Assembly: GCA_023376005.1 (NCBI GenBank)
Contig: CM042156.1
Span: 48,454,981-48,518,980, forward strand
Direction of reading: 5' to 3'
Length of the DNA: 64,000 nt
Origin: Doryteuthis pealeii
Lineage: Eukaryota > Mollusca > Cephalopoda > Myopsida > Loliginidae
The position numbers and the translations under genes were made by a program. Below the pieces are notes generated by a model. It did not search any database and was not told where the DNA came from. It saw only the letters and a program-made list of their open reading frames with translations. Positions within the stretch are counted from its first letter, which is position 1; every line of letters starts with the position of its first letter. Below are positions 31,456 to 43,669 of the stretch, in pieces.

Positions 31456-32394
31456 TCTATAGGGTTTCAGCTATTTTTTAAAATTATTTTCCTCTCTATA
31501 TTTGTATTTGATATATCCGGGTTAAGGGATATATTATGAAGTTGGTATTTGGTATATTATCGCAGTAGTAGCTGGTACGTCGAATAGAAGACGTCTTCTT
31601 GGTCAGTAAGTTAGCTACCAGTACCTGGGGTATATTTATGTGGGACCAACACTGAGACTCTGAGAAATTGCGTCGATTCGGCATTCCCCTCAGGCGCTCG
31701 GGGTCCCTTTAAGTCAAGGGGCAAGTATTGAGGGATGGCCCTCTGGGATCGACGCTAATAACCATCTCACCGGTCCAGTAAGCTCACTGGCCGAGCGGGT
31801 TGGAGGCTGAGGCGCTTGTACTACCAGTGTCGAATAATTATACATGACACTATCCAATCAGATTATAGTGAGGGAGCACCAAGGTATTTACATATTCATT
31901 ACATCAGTATTTTACAAGTTATTTCATGGAGAAAGAGAATAAGATTCTTAAAATTCTTAATAAAAAAAAGTCTTTTTAGATATTTAACAAATTCTGAATT
32001 GTTTGAATTCCTCTAGGAAGTACAGAGATTATTTACAACATTTCATTTGCAAAAAGTAAAATTAATGAATAAAAATAATGGATTTCTTTTCAAAAAAAAA
32101 AAGGAGAAGTTTTATTATTTTTTTAATTTTTTTATTTATGTTGCCTTTTTTTTTAAATAATAAAACAGCAAATTTACCGGTTGAATTCTGGTGCCCCGCC
32201 TCACAAACAATCCCCTACCTTTTCCATATATTTCTTTCCACAGGCCACCGACCAGACATTTGTTTTCATTGGCCAAAAAAGAAAAAAAAAATTAGAAAAT
32301 ACATTTAAACAAAATTGATATCAATGATTAAAAAAGAATAATTGAAAATCAGTAACATTAATATTTCTATTTCATTATAAATATACAAGTTGCT
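31456..32394 (+). other. Unassigned, with a tRNA-Leu-like head near 31787
   Basis: 'tcactggccgagcgggttgg' with 'aggctgaggcgcttgtac' (31787-31825) resembles a tRNA-Leu A-box region, and 'agtgtcgaataattat' is a weak B box. It may head a further SINE family. Otherwise A/T-rich with poly-A and poly-T. Confidence 0.35.
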
Positions 32395-32640
32395 GGATTA
32401 GCTCAGTCGATAGAGCACACGTTAAGGCAATCACAAAGTTCTTAGTTCGATACCGGTTCCCGCCAACTCAGTACATGAGTAGCACAGGTAATCTGATTTG
32501 TGCGCTAAAGTGGGAACTGATGGTAGTTGTGCCACTCCGCCTCAGCAAAAAAACAATTTCCCTATGTTAGCGAGAAGGGGATAGAATCCCTCGCTGTCTG
32601 ACTGATACCGACAATAGGCTACTCCACCAACCTAATAAAC
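32395..32640 (+). repeat. SINE family C, full-length
   Basis: 'ggattagctcagtcgatag' (A box), 'cttagttcgataccggttcc' (B box), 'cgccaactcagtacatgagt', 'gggaactgatggtagttgtg', 'gggatagaatccctcgctg' and 'gataccgacaataggctac'. Confidence 0.9.
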
Positions 32641-33060
32641 ATACAAGTCAAATATAAAAAATGATTAAAGTCAATATTTTTCTTTTTCCTTTTTTTCCCT
32701 TCAAATTACTAATAAAAAAAAACTGTGTGTGTCTCTGGCGTGCTAATAAAATGTTTAACACGGGCAATCTAATGGCGCGCGTGCCACATGTCGGCCACCC
32801 TGGCTTTAGGCAGAACCTTTTTTTGTTGGAGCTTGGCAGTCTGTAAATTCCATTTGCCAGATCCAATTAAAAGAATATCAACCATTCATTTCGCTAAAGA
32901 TAATTGTTCCAATTTCGATCATAAGAAAAGGAATCGTATGAATTCCTTATAGCAAGTTTTTATTTTTATTTTCTATTTTTTAAAACTTTTATTTGATTTA
33001 ATTCTATGTATTTGTTTTGCATCAAATAATGCGTTGCTCAACAGTTCTTCACTCACATCT
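32641..33060. other. Unassigned stretch
   Basis: Contains a GC-richer patch 'ggcgcgcgtgccacatgtcg' at 32773 with no recognised identity. Confidence 0.4.
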
Positions 33061-33127
33061 TCTTATTATTATAATGGAGATTGTGTGTTTTTCTGTCTGT
33101 AACCGAAACTATATCAGTACCCAAGTC

Positions 33128-33640
33128 ACATGACTTGCAATACTCCACTTTGGCCCTATCTTGGGCTAGACGGGCGGTCGGAGAGGCCCCCTCCGATCAA
33201 TCGGCTGGTCACGTCAAGCCCTAGCACCTATATGATTGCTCCAACCCTATTGCCTTTATAGCAAACCCCAATCCCTTTTTATCATATGGGTGCTAGAAGG
33301 CGGTGACTGAGGGTCTACATGTCCTGGGAATGACGTTAAACTCTATCTGATGGTGGGGTTCCAGTTTTGGAGGTTTGGGGAATGTGGAGCACCCCTTCAT
33401 CACCATTGCTCCCTGGTCCACTCTGACCCGGAGTGGTAGTACCTGTTAGGGTCCCATCTATGGGTTAAACAGAAAACATGAGTTTATAAACAAAATCGTA
33501 TTATCCATTAAAAATGAAATTATTTAAAAACTTTGTCGGCATTAAACATTTTTGAATACCAAATTACCAATAGAAGTATTCGGCACAAAATAACCCAAGG
33601 GGTTGACAACCCAACCAACCAAACCAACCAAACCAAGTCA
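33128..33640 (+). repeat. SINE family A, nested in Helitron, with target duplication
   Basis: Begins 'gacttgcaatactccac', has 'cgggcggtcggagaggcc', 'gatcaatcggctggtcacg', 'ggcggtgactgagggtctac', 'ctctgacccggagtggtagt' and ends in CCAACC/AAACC tail units. The direct repeat 'ccaagtcaca' (33119-33128 and near 33634-33643) is the target-site duplication. Confidence 0.85.
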
Positions 33641-33754
33641 CAATTCTCTTTATTATTTACGCCCCACTCTCCATCATTTTATCTTTTATTTAAACCTCAA
33701 TTATTAATAAAATTGTTTTACAGTACTAATACTGTTGGCCATATCTACATACTA

Positions 33755-33985
33755 GGATATTTACCACGTACCCCACGTGTACGGGTTAGGCACAAGGCCC
33801 TATTAATGTGGGTTCATCCACGAGCCGAGACTCATGGGTGGCGGGTGCAAAAAGGGGTTGATCTCGTCGGCATTCCTCCTCAAGAGGCACCGTGCAATAA
33901 ACCCAGCCCTGCCCCTTTAAATCAACGATGTTAGCTTGTAGGGTCCAAAGCAAAAACCACTGGACCACTTGCTTCAGAGCAAGGT
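33755..33985 (-). repeat. Unclassified retroposon with 13-bp target duplication
   Basis: Flanked by 'tatctacatacta' on both sides (near 33740 and 33994). Minus-strand start 'ctctgaagcaagtggtccag' contains TGGTCCAGTGG, an A-box-like string. It continues 'gctttggaccctac', 'gaggaggaatgccgacgag' and 'gagtctcggctcgtggatg'. Probably another tRNA-derived SINE; only one independent copy is visible here. Confidence 0.55.
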
Positions 33986-34453
33986 GGCTTTATCTACATA
34001 CTAAAAACATGCAATTGTATTTATAAATACAGCAAAACAGCGCTTTACAGTGTGAACGGGGAAGGTTAATTTGCATCTTGATATTAAAAATTTGATTTTA
34101 ATAAATATGTGCTTGGTATTATTGATTTCTAATTGTTTGATTTTATCTTAATGAATATGAGCTCAAATCTCCGGGATACATCTGAAAAGAAATCCATTAA
34201 CAAGAAGAAATAACTGTCATTTTATTCTTTTAACTATTTTAACTAAATAGTTAAATTAGGAAAATTTAGCAATGAAAGATGGGAGTAATGGAAATGTAAA
34301 TTTCAATTGTTCTATTTTTCAATCATACCCCCTCTGTTTCGAATCTTTCTATCTGCATTCTTATTTAGTTTCATTAGCTTTTCTAATTTAATATAATGTT
34401 TTATTACGTTAAAACTTAGATACTTGCACCCGGAGTGTACATATATTTGCTAG

Positions 34454-34565
34454 TACTGGTAAAATCTGTGATTAAGAGGAGGGGTATAAATATATAAAGT
34501 GCGTTCAGTCTATCAAAATGAAATGGTTACCTCGAACGAACAGCCGTAAGTTGGTCGAGACGGAC

Positions 34566-34596
<31 letters not shown>

Positions 34597-34968
34597 GAAG
34601 GAATGAAATTGCGAAGTATGTTCGCAGTGGAGCCTGTTCGTCTCTTGTTTTGTTCTTCATCTGTATCGGCGCAATGATTCTCATATCAAAGACACGTTTA
34701 CTGGAGCTTAAACAACGCGTCGTATATTTATTTATCTCTTTTTTTTTTTTCTTTCTTTCTTTCTTTTCTTTCTTTGGTGGAGGTGGGGAAGAGTAGGTGA
34801 TGAGGGCTTTACTTTCTTTTTTTTCTTTTTTTTTCTTTCTTTTTGGCGAATGAAAACAAATGTCTGGTCGGTGGCCAGTGGAAAGGGAGGGAAAAGGTAC
34901 AGGATTGTTTGTGGGGCGGGGCACCAGAATTCAACCGGTAAATTGCAGAGCAAGAGAAAAAGTTAATA
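34454..34968. other. Turn-around region of the fold-back
   Basis: 34500-34725 is still paired with the right arm. 34726-34968 is the single-copy loop, containing T-rich runs and 'ggaaagggagggaaaagg'. Poly-A at 34573-34595 and its complement near 35108-35133. The loop recurs in direct orientation after the gap at 40739-40990. Confidence 0.85.
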
Positions 34969-35102
34969 ATATACGACGCGTTGTTTAAGCTCCAAGTAAA
35001 CGTGTCTTTGATATAGAATCATTGCGCCGGATACAGATGAAAGAACAAAACAAGAGACGAACAAGGCTCCACTGCGAACTATACTTCGCAATTTTCATTC
35101 CT

Positions 35103-35139
<37 letters not shown>

Positions 35140-37481
35140 TGTTCCGTCTCGACCAGACTTTAGGCTGTTCGTTCGGTTAAACCATTTCATTTGAATAGAC
35201 TGAACGCATTTTTATATATTTTACCCCTCCTTTAAAATCACAGAATTTTACCAGTACTAGCAAATAGTATGTACACTCCGGGTGCAAGTAATCTAAGTTT
35301 TAACGTAATAAACATTATATTAATTAGAAAAGCTAATGAACAAATAAGAAAATGCCAGTAGAAAAAGATTCGAAACAGAGGGGGTAAAATGATTGAAAAA
35401 ATAGAACAATTGAAAATTTACATTTCCATTTACCTCCATCTTTCATTGCTAAATTCCTAATTTTAAACTATTTAGTTAAAAATAGTTAAAAGAATAAATG
35501 ACAGTTATTTCTTCTTGTTAATGGATTTCTTTCAGTGTATCCGGAGATTTGAAGCTCAAATATTCCATTAAGATAAAAATCAAACAATTAGAAATCAATA
35601 TACCAACGCACATATTTATTAAAATCAATATTTTTAATATCAAGATGCAAATAACCTTCCCCCGTTTCACACTGGTAAAGCGCTGTTTGCCTGTATTTAA
35701 TAAAATACAAATTGCATGTTTTTTAGTATGTAGATAAAGCACCTTGCTCTGAAGCAAGTGGTCCAGTGGTTTTTGCTTTGGACCCTACGCTACATGTTGA
35801 TTTAAGGGCAGGGCTGGGTTTATTGCAACGGTGCTCTTGAGGAGGAATGCCCGACGAGTATTCAACGCCCTTTTTGCACCCGCCACCCATGAGTCTCGGC
35901 TCGTGGATGAATCCACAATTAAATAGGGCCTTGTGCCTAACCCGTACACGTGGTAACGTGGTAAAATATCCTAGTATGTAGATATGGCCAACAAGTATTA
36001 GTACTGTAACAATTTTATTATAATTGAGGTTTAAATAAAGATAAATGATGGGAGAGTGGGGCGTAAATAAGTAAAGAGAATTGTGCTTGGTTTGGTTGGT
36101 TTGGTTGGTTGGGTTTACGGCAATGTTCAAACCCATTGGGGTTATTTTGTGCCGAATACTTCTATTGGTTATTGTTGGTATTCAAAATGTTTAATGCCCG
36201 ACAAAGTTTTTAAAATAATTTCATTTTTAATGGATAAATCGATTTTGTTTATAAAACTCATGTTTCTGTTTAACCCATAGATGGGACCCTAAACAGGTAC
36301 TAGCCACTCCGGGTCAGAGTGGACCAAGGGAGCAATGGTGGAAGGGGTGCTCCACATTCCCCAAAACCTCCAAAACTGGTAACCCCACCATCAGATAGAG
36401 TTTAACGTCAATTCCCAGGACATGTAACCCTCAGTCACCGCCTTCCTAGCACCTATTGATAAAAAAAGGGATGGGGTTTTGCTAATAAAGGCAATAGGGT
36501 TGGGGGCGAATCAATATAAGGTGCGGGCTTTGAACGTGACCAGCCGATTGATCGGAGGGGGCCTCTCCGACCGCCCGTCTAGCCCAAGATAGGCCAAAGT
36601 GGAGTATTGCAAGTCATGTGACTTGGGTACTGATATAGTTCGGTTACAGACAGAAAAACCACAATCTCCATTTAAATAGAAGATGTGAAGTGAAGGAACT
36701 GTTGAGCAACGCATTATTTGAATGCAAACAATACATAGATTAATCCAAATAAAAGTTTTAAAAAATAGAAAATAAAAAAATAAACTTGCTATAAGGATTC
36801 ATACGATTCCATTTTCTTATGATCGAAATTGGAAGCAATTATCTTTTTAGCGAAATGAAATGGTTGATATTCTTTTAATTGGATTTTGGCAAATGGAATT
36901 TACAGACTGCCAAGCTCCACAAAAAAAGGTTTTGCCTAAAGCCAGGGTGGGCCGACAATGTGGACGCGCGCCATTAAGATTGCCCGTGTTACATTTTATT
37001 AGCACGCCAGAGACCACACACAGTTTTTTTTTATTAGTAATTTGAAGGGGAAAAAAAAGGAAAAAGAAAAATATTGACTTTAATCATTTTTGTTTTATAT
37101 TTGGACTTGTATGTTTTTAGATTGGTGAGTAGCCTATTGTCGGTATCAGCAGACCAGCCGAGGGTTCTATCCCCTTTTTGCTAACATAGGGAAATGTTTT
37201 TTTTGCTGAGGTGGTAGTGCCCACAACTACCATCAGTTCCGCACTTTAGGCGGCACAAATCAAGATTACCTTTTGTGCTTACCCATGCACTGAGTTGGCG
37301 GGAACCGGTAATCGAACTAAGAACTTTGTTGATTTGCCTTAATGTGGGTGCTCTTATGATTGACGCTAATCCAAGCAATTTGTATAGTTTATAATGGAGA
37401 ATAGAGAATATTAATATTACTATTTTCCAATTAATTCCTTTTTTAAATCATTGATATCATTTTGGTTTAAATGTATTTTCT

Positions 37482-37512
<31 letters not shown>

Positions 37513-40500
37513 GGGCCAATGAAAAATCAAATGTCGGTCCGTGGCCTGTGGAAAGAAAGAGGTATGGAAAAGGTAGGGGATTTTTGTGAGGCGGGGCACC
37601 AGAATTCAACCGGAAATTTGCTGTTTTATTATTTTTAAAAAAAGGCACATAAATAAAAAAAAAAAATAATAAAACTTCTCCTTTTTTTTTTTGAAAAGAA
37701 ATCCATTATTTTTATTCATTAATTTTACTTTTTGCAAATGACATGTTGCAAATAATCTCTGGTAATTCCTAGAAGGAATTTAAACAATTCAGAATTTATT
37801 AAATATCTAAAAAGTCTTTTTTTTATTAAGAATTTTAATAATCTTATTCTCTTTCTCCATGAAATAACTTTTGTAAAATAACTGATGTAATGAATATGTA
37901 AATACCTTGGTGCCGCCCTCATATAATCTGATTGGACAGTGTCATGTATAAATATTCGACAACTGGTAGTACAAGCGCCTAAGCCTAAAGCCTACCAGCC
38001 TAAACTTACTCGCCAGAACTACACCCACAAACTGCTCACGGAAGACGTGTTAAAGTATCTGGTCGGCACATCCTTAGTTCCAAGTGTAATAAGTAAGTAA
38101 GCAAGCCAAAAGAATGCCGGTGTTCTTTGTAAAGTCCTACGCCCAAGAGAATCCAAGTGTCAATGCATAAGTTAGAATGGTGCTCTATTAATACAGCAGA
38201 AGCAAGCAGCAGCAGTGCCAGTGATTGGACAATAGAAATCTACCCCAGGTCCGTGGTAGTCAACGAGTCTATATATTAGGAGTGCCATTTGCCCCATGCC
38301 TTATATCATATAATTCAACAATTCGTATGCTATTGCTGACGTACCAGCTACCTCTGCGGTGTATACCTATACCAACTTCATAATATAATCCTTACCCGGA
38401 TATATCAAATACAATAATAAGAAGGATAATTTTTTAAATACTGAACCCTATAGGACATATAGAGTCGTAAGGAATGGACTCCGTCAACGCGAGTTCAATT
38501 CCTGGACGAAACTGTTGAATTTCCATCATGGCGCTAAATACCCTTGGGAAAAAGGTATGAATCCAATTCTCCTCCAGCTATGGGTAAATAGTAGGCAGAC
38601 TGGACTCTTTAACCATGGCTAGGTAACCAGTCTAGGAGAGGAAAACTCTGAATTCAAACCTGTTTAAACTTCGCTAAGAAATTGATACCTTGTGTCGCAA
38701 TCCTGTTCGTGGCGGGGGGTTTGGTAAATATATAGAAGAGAACCCATTAGTGAGTTTTTTGTCTTTTTCTGAAGATTATCATCGATGGCCTGCATCAACT
38801 CAAATATTTCGCCACACCCTGACTTAAGATTTAAGAGAAAAACAGTCAAATTTCCTTAAATTTTGAAATGTTTTCGAATTCGACAAATTTTCAAAAAACC
38901 ATTAAGAATTTTCTGTTGTCGAAGTAAAACTGCTCTTCTGTAAACCAGAGACACAATACGGAATTTTGCGTAATTAATAAAAGTTTCTCAAAAAAAAAAG
39001 TTGTAGATTTTACAACATTCTTGTATCTGTAATTAATTATTTAAATCCATCAAGTTTATGGCTAAAGAGTTTTTATACACATGGTAATTGAGATTGGAAC
39101 TTCAACTCTTCGTTCCTGTTCAGCTAGTTATAAGTGCCAAAGTTTGAAAAGCTTTACATTTTGACCAGTATGGTTTGCAATGACTTCCATTATCTCTTTT
39201 TTTTTTAATAAATATTTCCCGCAAAATTGAAAAAACAACTGAACGAAACCTGAAATGAAAATCCAACATTCTTTCTTATAACTTTAACTAAAAACAAAAC
39301 ATTATAAAACTATGGTTAAATCCTACTGTAACGGACCATAAATTCCACCATTGTATGTCACCCCGGCGAGAAAAAAAAGAATACAAAAAATCAAGGAAAC
39401 AAGCGGTAAATTTAATGAAATGTTTCCAGGATGTTGAATATATTAATGAATAATAATATAATAATTAATAATTAATAATAATAATAATAATTAATGAATA
39501 ATATCTTTTCAAGCTAGTATATTTAGAGTCTGGACCTGTCAGCTGTTTTCTTATAAATATTCATTTTAAATCCACAGAAATATTTTAATAATCATTCCAC
39601 AGATTTATCGACAAACTTTTTGCTTGAAGGAGTTTAAGAGATGGGGCATTCACTACTGATGAAGGATAGTTTATTCCATGTATTCCCACTCTGTAGCTAA
39701 AAATAACAAATATAAATGCACCATGTTATTTTAATTTTGAAAACTCCTTAACATTTTTTCAGGACACTTAAATTTTGAAACCATGTATCTTTTGAGGCGT
39801 AACAACAGATTCAAAACATACGTGGTTTCAAATGATAATTGGCCTAAAAAATGTAAGAGTATTTCAAATACACAATAACTGGTTGCATTATATAATTTTA
39901 TTCATTAATGTCTCAACACTGAAAACATTTCATTAAATTCGGTTGTTTTCCCTTGATTTTTAGTTAATTTTGTTTTTTCTTTCGGCAGGGTGACTATGAT
40001 TGTTGCCGTTAAGTGGATTGGTAACCCAAAGTATTTTATATATAAGTGTTCAATAAACAGTTTACCCCTCTTAGTAACACTTTGGACTCTTTTTTTTCTG
40101 AATTTAGAACGTCTTTTTTGTTCTATGATTATTGGTCATTTGAAAATCCTTTCATTTTTCGTTTTCATTCCCCTTTTTATATTGTTAAATTGTCAAAGAA
40201 AAACACAATTCTAGTCAGAATAACTTTTAAGTCGTGGGCGCCTAATATCGGTATGAGCCACAACAAGTAGAAGGGACGTCTACTCCCCCCTTTATATTGT
40301 TGCATTACCTCTTTCCTTTCTTTTCTTACTTCTATTCTCAGCGTCTCTTCCGTCCTTGGTGGTCGCGATCCGCACTTACTCATTTCTTTTCTAGATCAGT
40401 CCTTGTTTACAAAGACATTCACTCAAACCACAAAAACCGTGTTTATTTTCGGTAAGCTTTTTAATTTACTGTGACTATAACATTGTCATGTAACTAAACA

Positions 40501-40638
40501 TAGCGCGCGTATGCAGTGAGTTCCCAGTTAAGGCAGTCACTCTTCTCTGCCGTACGTCAAATTGAAATCCTGAGCCCCAGGATCCACGGACTTCAACGAT
40601 ATTTCGCGGGTTTTCTGTAAATATTCCATGGAAGTTCC
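34969..40638 (-). repeat. Inverted, indel-rich second arm
   Basis: A complete but noisier reverse copy of 29.3-34.73 kb. It holds second copies of the Helitron (35259-36684), SINE A (36086-36625), the unclassified retroposon (about 35737-35970), SINE C (37110-37372), SINE B (38445-38735), element J with its LINE end (about 39320-39990) and the SINE C/LTR pair (from about 40220). These should not be counted as independent insertions. Confidence 0.9.
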
Positions 40639-40738
40639 NNNNNNNNNNNNNNNNNNNNNNNNNNNNNNNNNNNNNNNNNNNNNNNNNNNNNNNNNNNNNN
40701 NNNNNNNNNNNNNNNNNNNNNNNNNNNNNNNNNNNNNN
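40639..40738. other. 100-N assembly gap
   Basis: Exactly 100 ambiguous bases, a conventional size for a gap of unknown length. A long open frame called across it is meaningless. Confidence 1.
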
Positions 40739-40990
40739 GAGATCTAAATTTATCTTCTTTTTTTTCTTTCTTTGCTTTCTTAGTCTTTCTTCTTTGGCGG
40801 AGGTGGGCGATCAGAGTAGGTGACTGAGGGCTTTTACTTTTCTTTTTCTCTTTTTTTTTTCTTTCTTTTTGGCGAATGAAAACAAATGTTGGTCGGTGGC
40901 CAGTGGAAAGGGAGGGAAAAGGTAACGGATTGTTTGTGGGGCGGGGCACCCAGAATTCAACCGGTAAATTTGCAGAGCCAAAGAGAAAAA
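40739..40990 (+). repeat. Direct repeat of the fold-back loop
   Basis: Matches 34727-34965 in the same orientation: 'ttggcgaatgaaaacaaatg', 'ggccagtggaaagggaggga', 'ttgtttgtggggcggggcac', 'cagaattcaaccggtaaat' and 'gagaaaaagtt'. It then continues into new sequence (GTGTG, GA repeats) with no counterpart in the fold-back. Confidence 0.9.
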
Positions 40991-41033
40991 GTTTTGGTTG
41001 GTGTGTGTGCTGTGGTGTGTGTGTGTGTGTGTG

Positions 41034-41080
<47 letters not shown>

Positions 41081-41604
41081 GAGAGAGAAAACAAATACTA
41101 ACAAATAGAAAGATAGAAGTGTAAGAGAGAAAAAAAATAGCTATTAGCTGAAGAAAATGTAAATGAATGAAAAGAGAGAGAAATTTGGGAAATTGAAAAA
41201 AAAAGAGAATGAAGGAAAAAGCAAAAAAGAGAAGTGAGTGAAAAAAAAAAAAAAAAAGAAAAAAATAGACAAAAAAAAAAGAAAAAAAAACCCGAGAAGG
41301 GCTAATTGGGGGTGAACAAAATGAATACATGGGGCGGAGAGAAAATCAAATTAGATAATTAGAGACTAGTGGGGGGAGGGGAGTGGGGGGAGACGATAGA
41401 CAATGAAGGAGAGACAGATACAAAATCAGGCGACGACAAGTTGCGAAGAAAATTAGAAGCAAAATGAAAATTGTTTTTTAATAAACATACAAATAACACA
41501 AACCGTAAATAATATTAATGTCGGAAAGACAAAACAAGAAAAGAGTTTTGCGAATTTAACGGTATAAATCTAAATTCTAATAAATGAGTTTTAAGGTGTT
41601 ACTT
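40991..41604. repeat. GT/GA microsatellites and purine-rich tract
   Basis: (GT)n at 41000-41030, (GA)n at 41034-41090, then about 300 bases of A/G-rich DNA. No gene recognised. Confidence 0.8.
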
Positions 41605-41607
41605 TCA

Positions 41608-41640
<33 letters not shown>

Positions 41641-41995
41641 TAAGGAGTGATGATAATTCCCTTCTCTCCTCCTCTCTCTCCCTCGCCATCCATCTCTATC
41701 GGCCATTGCTCTAAGTAGGTCCTCTAGACGACATCCAGTGTCCGCACGGAAGCTAATGAATTTATTTATTTATTTATTTATTGCAGGTTGGCCAACGCAT
41801 ATATGTCCATGTGTAGGTGTTCAGAAAAGAACGTCCCTTATGAAGTGTCCAACATGTCTTGTCCGTCTTACTTGGATGGTTGAAGGTAAGTGGCATTACT
41901 GTAGGGTGCTACTTCCTGAATTTGTTCAAAACAACATCCAGAATCATTGTATAGTTTTCATTCTAGCTGCAGACGTAAGCAGTGACGTACTTTCG
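41605..41995 (-). pseudogene. RTE-like ORF C-terminus with (ATG)n 3' tail
   Basis: Minus strand: TIQVRRTRHVGHF, RDVLF, TPTHGHICVGQPA, then, after an inserted 'tttatttatttattgcag' stretch, FRADTGCRLEDLLRAMADRD and GWRGRER. This is the C-terminal consensus of RTE-type LINEs (RRTRHAGHCWRS..LLWTP.HG, DTGCRLEDLP.AMDDRDGWRER). It ends in (ATG)n at 41608-41640, a short-tandem-repeat tail common in this group. Several frameshifts; dead. Confidence 0.8.
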
Positions 41996-42019
41996 GTTAC
42001 AGACAGATTTACGACACCA

Positions 42020-42843
42020 ATCGCTGTTATTATTATTATTAGTTTTACATCAGTGTTAGCTGATGTTTTCACTGGAGTCGTGAGTGACAGCAAAGTCTCC
42101 TCAGGTCTCCAGGACTCTTCTGAGTTTCTGGCAGATTGCAGCAGTGCAGTGTTCTGAATGTTTCAATATCCCTCCTGATTTCCAAATTCCAGACCCTTTT
42201 TCCTAATCTTTTAGACTGTTCCAAGTGCCCAACTATAATTGGTATCAACTTCACTTTGTATTCCATAACGTTTTTAGTTCTCTAAGTCCAGATATTTGTC
42301 TATTTTATTTCCTTTAGCTTCACCCTGTGATCTGCTGGAACTGCAAAATCCACCAGTTGACAAGTTCTTTCTTTTTTTTGTTTATCAACACTAGGTCTGG
42401 TCTTCTTGCTGGGATAAGGTGATCGTTTTATTTCAAAGTCCCAGAGAATTTTATGCGTTTCGTTCTCAGAACAGATTCTGGTTTATGCATATACCATTTT
42501 GTTGTGTGGTCAAAATCAAATTTTTTGCATAATTCCCAGTGGATCACCTTTCCAACCCAGTCGCGTCTAGTTTTGTATTCTCGTTGTGCTAGTTTGCTAC
42601 ATTCGCAGAGTATATGGTTTACAGTCTCATCTCTATTCCTGCAAAGTCTACATTTACTATTTTGTTGGGTCCTATCGATTTTCGCTTTGATGTAGTTTGT
42701 CCTTATGGCATTATTTTGTGCAGCAGTTATAAGTGATTCCGTTTCTCTTTTGAGGTTTCCTTTTCTTAACCATATCCAAGTCTTTTCATGAGCAACCTCT
42801 CCTATTTGTCGTTTGAAGCGTCCATATAATTGTTTTTCTTCCC

Positions 42844-42845
<2 letters not shown>
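42020..42845 (-). pseudogene. 3' third of a non-LTR retrotransposon ORF, longest copy
   Basis: Minus strand from 42845: LYGRFKRQIGEVAHEKTW, 'ITAAQNNAIRTNYIKAKI', a Cys/His knuckle CRLCRNRDETVNHILCEC, 'KLAQREYKTRRDWVGKVIHW', 'PESVLRTKRIKF', then ARRPDLVLINK and the conserved tail ending RRVL (frameshifted). The order AIRTNYIK, C-x2-C..H..C, LAQ.EYK.RHD.V...IHWELC and P..VL is the region between RT and C-terminus in a widespread animal LINE family (family knowledge). The first half keeps its frame for about 140 residues; the second is broken. The 3' UTR ends in TTA repeats at about 42030. Confidence 0.85.
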
Positions 42846-42888
<43 letters not shown>

Positions 42889-42890
42889 GA
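42846..42890. repeat. (TTA)n microsatellite
   Basis: Perfect ATT repeat at the 5' break of the LINE fragment. Confidence 0.95.
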
Positions 42891-43187
42891 AATGGGAATA
42901 CTTACTTGAAACGATATAATTGCATATAAATTATTAGTTTTAAGTATACATTCTTGAAACCATGTAACCGTGTATAAACAGATTATTATCATAGAATATA
43001 TAATACAATTTTAATCAAACATTTACAAAAGAATCAAATTTAGGCATTGAATACCCCATAAGATATTCGCATGTCGTTAAACAAATAAATAAAACCAAAC
43101 CTAATAATAGAAATTCAGATTGTCTCGGCCAGTTGATTTTATTATAAAATAATTCATTTTCTCCCGTATGACCCACAACAATGTAAC
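42891..43187. other. Unassigned spacer
   Basis: AT-rich. 'cccataagatattcgcatg' then 'tcgttaaacaaataaat' near 43060 resembles a SINE A tail. Confidence 0.35.
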
Positions 43188-43595
43188 GGGCGGTCGGAGA
43201 GCCCCCCTCCGATCATTGGCTGGGTCACGTCAAGCCTAGCAACCTGTGATTTCCCAACCCTATTGCCCTTATGGCAAGCCTCACACTTTTATCATATGGG
43301 TGCTAGAAGCGGTGGCTGCGGGTCTACTGTCTGGGAATGACGTTAAACTCTATCTGATGGTGAGGTCCATTCTGGAGGTTTGGGGAAGTGGGCACCCCTT
43401 CATCACCATTGCTCCCTGGTCCACTCTGACGGAGTGGTAGTAACCTGTTAGGGTCCCATCTATGGGTTAAATAGAAAAATGTATTTATTAAAAAATGGTA
43501 TTATTCATTAAGAATTGATTTATTTCAAAACTTTATCGGCATTAAATGACCCACTGATGTTGATATGCCGTAAAACAAAACAAACAAACAAACCA
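43188..43595 (+). repeat. SINE family A
   Basis: 'acgggcggtcggagag', 'atcattggctgggtcacgtc', 'gggtgctagaagcggtggct', 'gacgttaaactctatctga', 'tccctggtccactctgacgg', 'ccactgatgttgatatgccg' and an AAACAAAC tail. Confidence 0.9.
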
Positions 43596-43669
43596 CAACA
43601 ATGTATATATGTATTAATAAATTAGATGAAATAACTTTCCACGGCGTTATGTATATTAGTAAACTGGTG

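Larger units (their letters stand above)
33061..34453 (+). mobile_element. Non-autonomous Helitron carrying two retroposon insertions
   Basis: Starts TCTTATTATTATAATGG and ends with the GC-rich near-palindrome 'ttgcacccggagtgtac' then 'atatatttg' and CTAG at 34450-34453, next to T. It is collinear with the 620-bp copies once SINE A (33128-33640) and another retroposon (33755-33985) are removed. Both inserts have direct flanking repeats, so they came after the Helitron. Confidence 0.8.
29302..40638. repeat. Giant fold-back: two 5.4-5.7 kb inverted arms
   Basis: Every element from 29.3 to 34.73 kb reappears inverted between 34.97 and 40.64 kb: SINE C at 32.4 against 37.1-37.4, Helitron 33.06-34.45 against 35.26-36.68, SINE B 31.2-31.45 against 38.45-38.73, and element J 29.97-30.63 against about 39.32-39.99. 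Summing paired coordinates gives about 69,700 at the centre and about 70,030 at the outer end, so the right arm is progressively longer (about 6%) through scattered 1-3 base insertions. That is the error profile of an uncorrected long read. The right arm ends at a 100-N gap. Confidence 0.95.

Noticed and set aside
34969..40638. Counting right-arm SINEs, Helitron and element J as extra copies
   Set aside because: They are mirror images of the left arm with indel noise and are probably an assembly artefact.
40593..41330. 245-codon reverse frame
   Set aside because: It runs through the 100-N gap and poly-A/T tracts; not real sequence.
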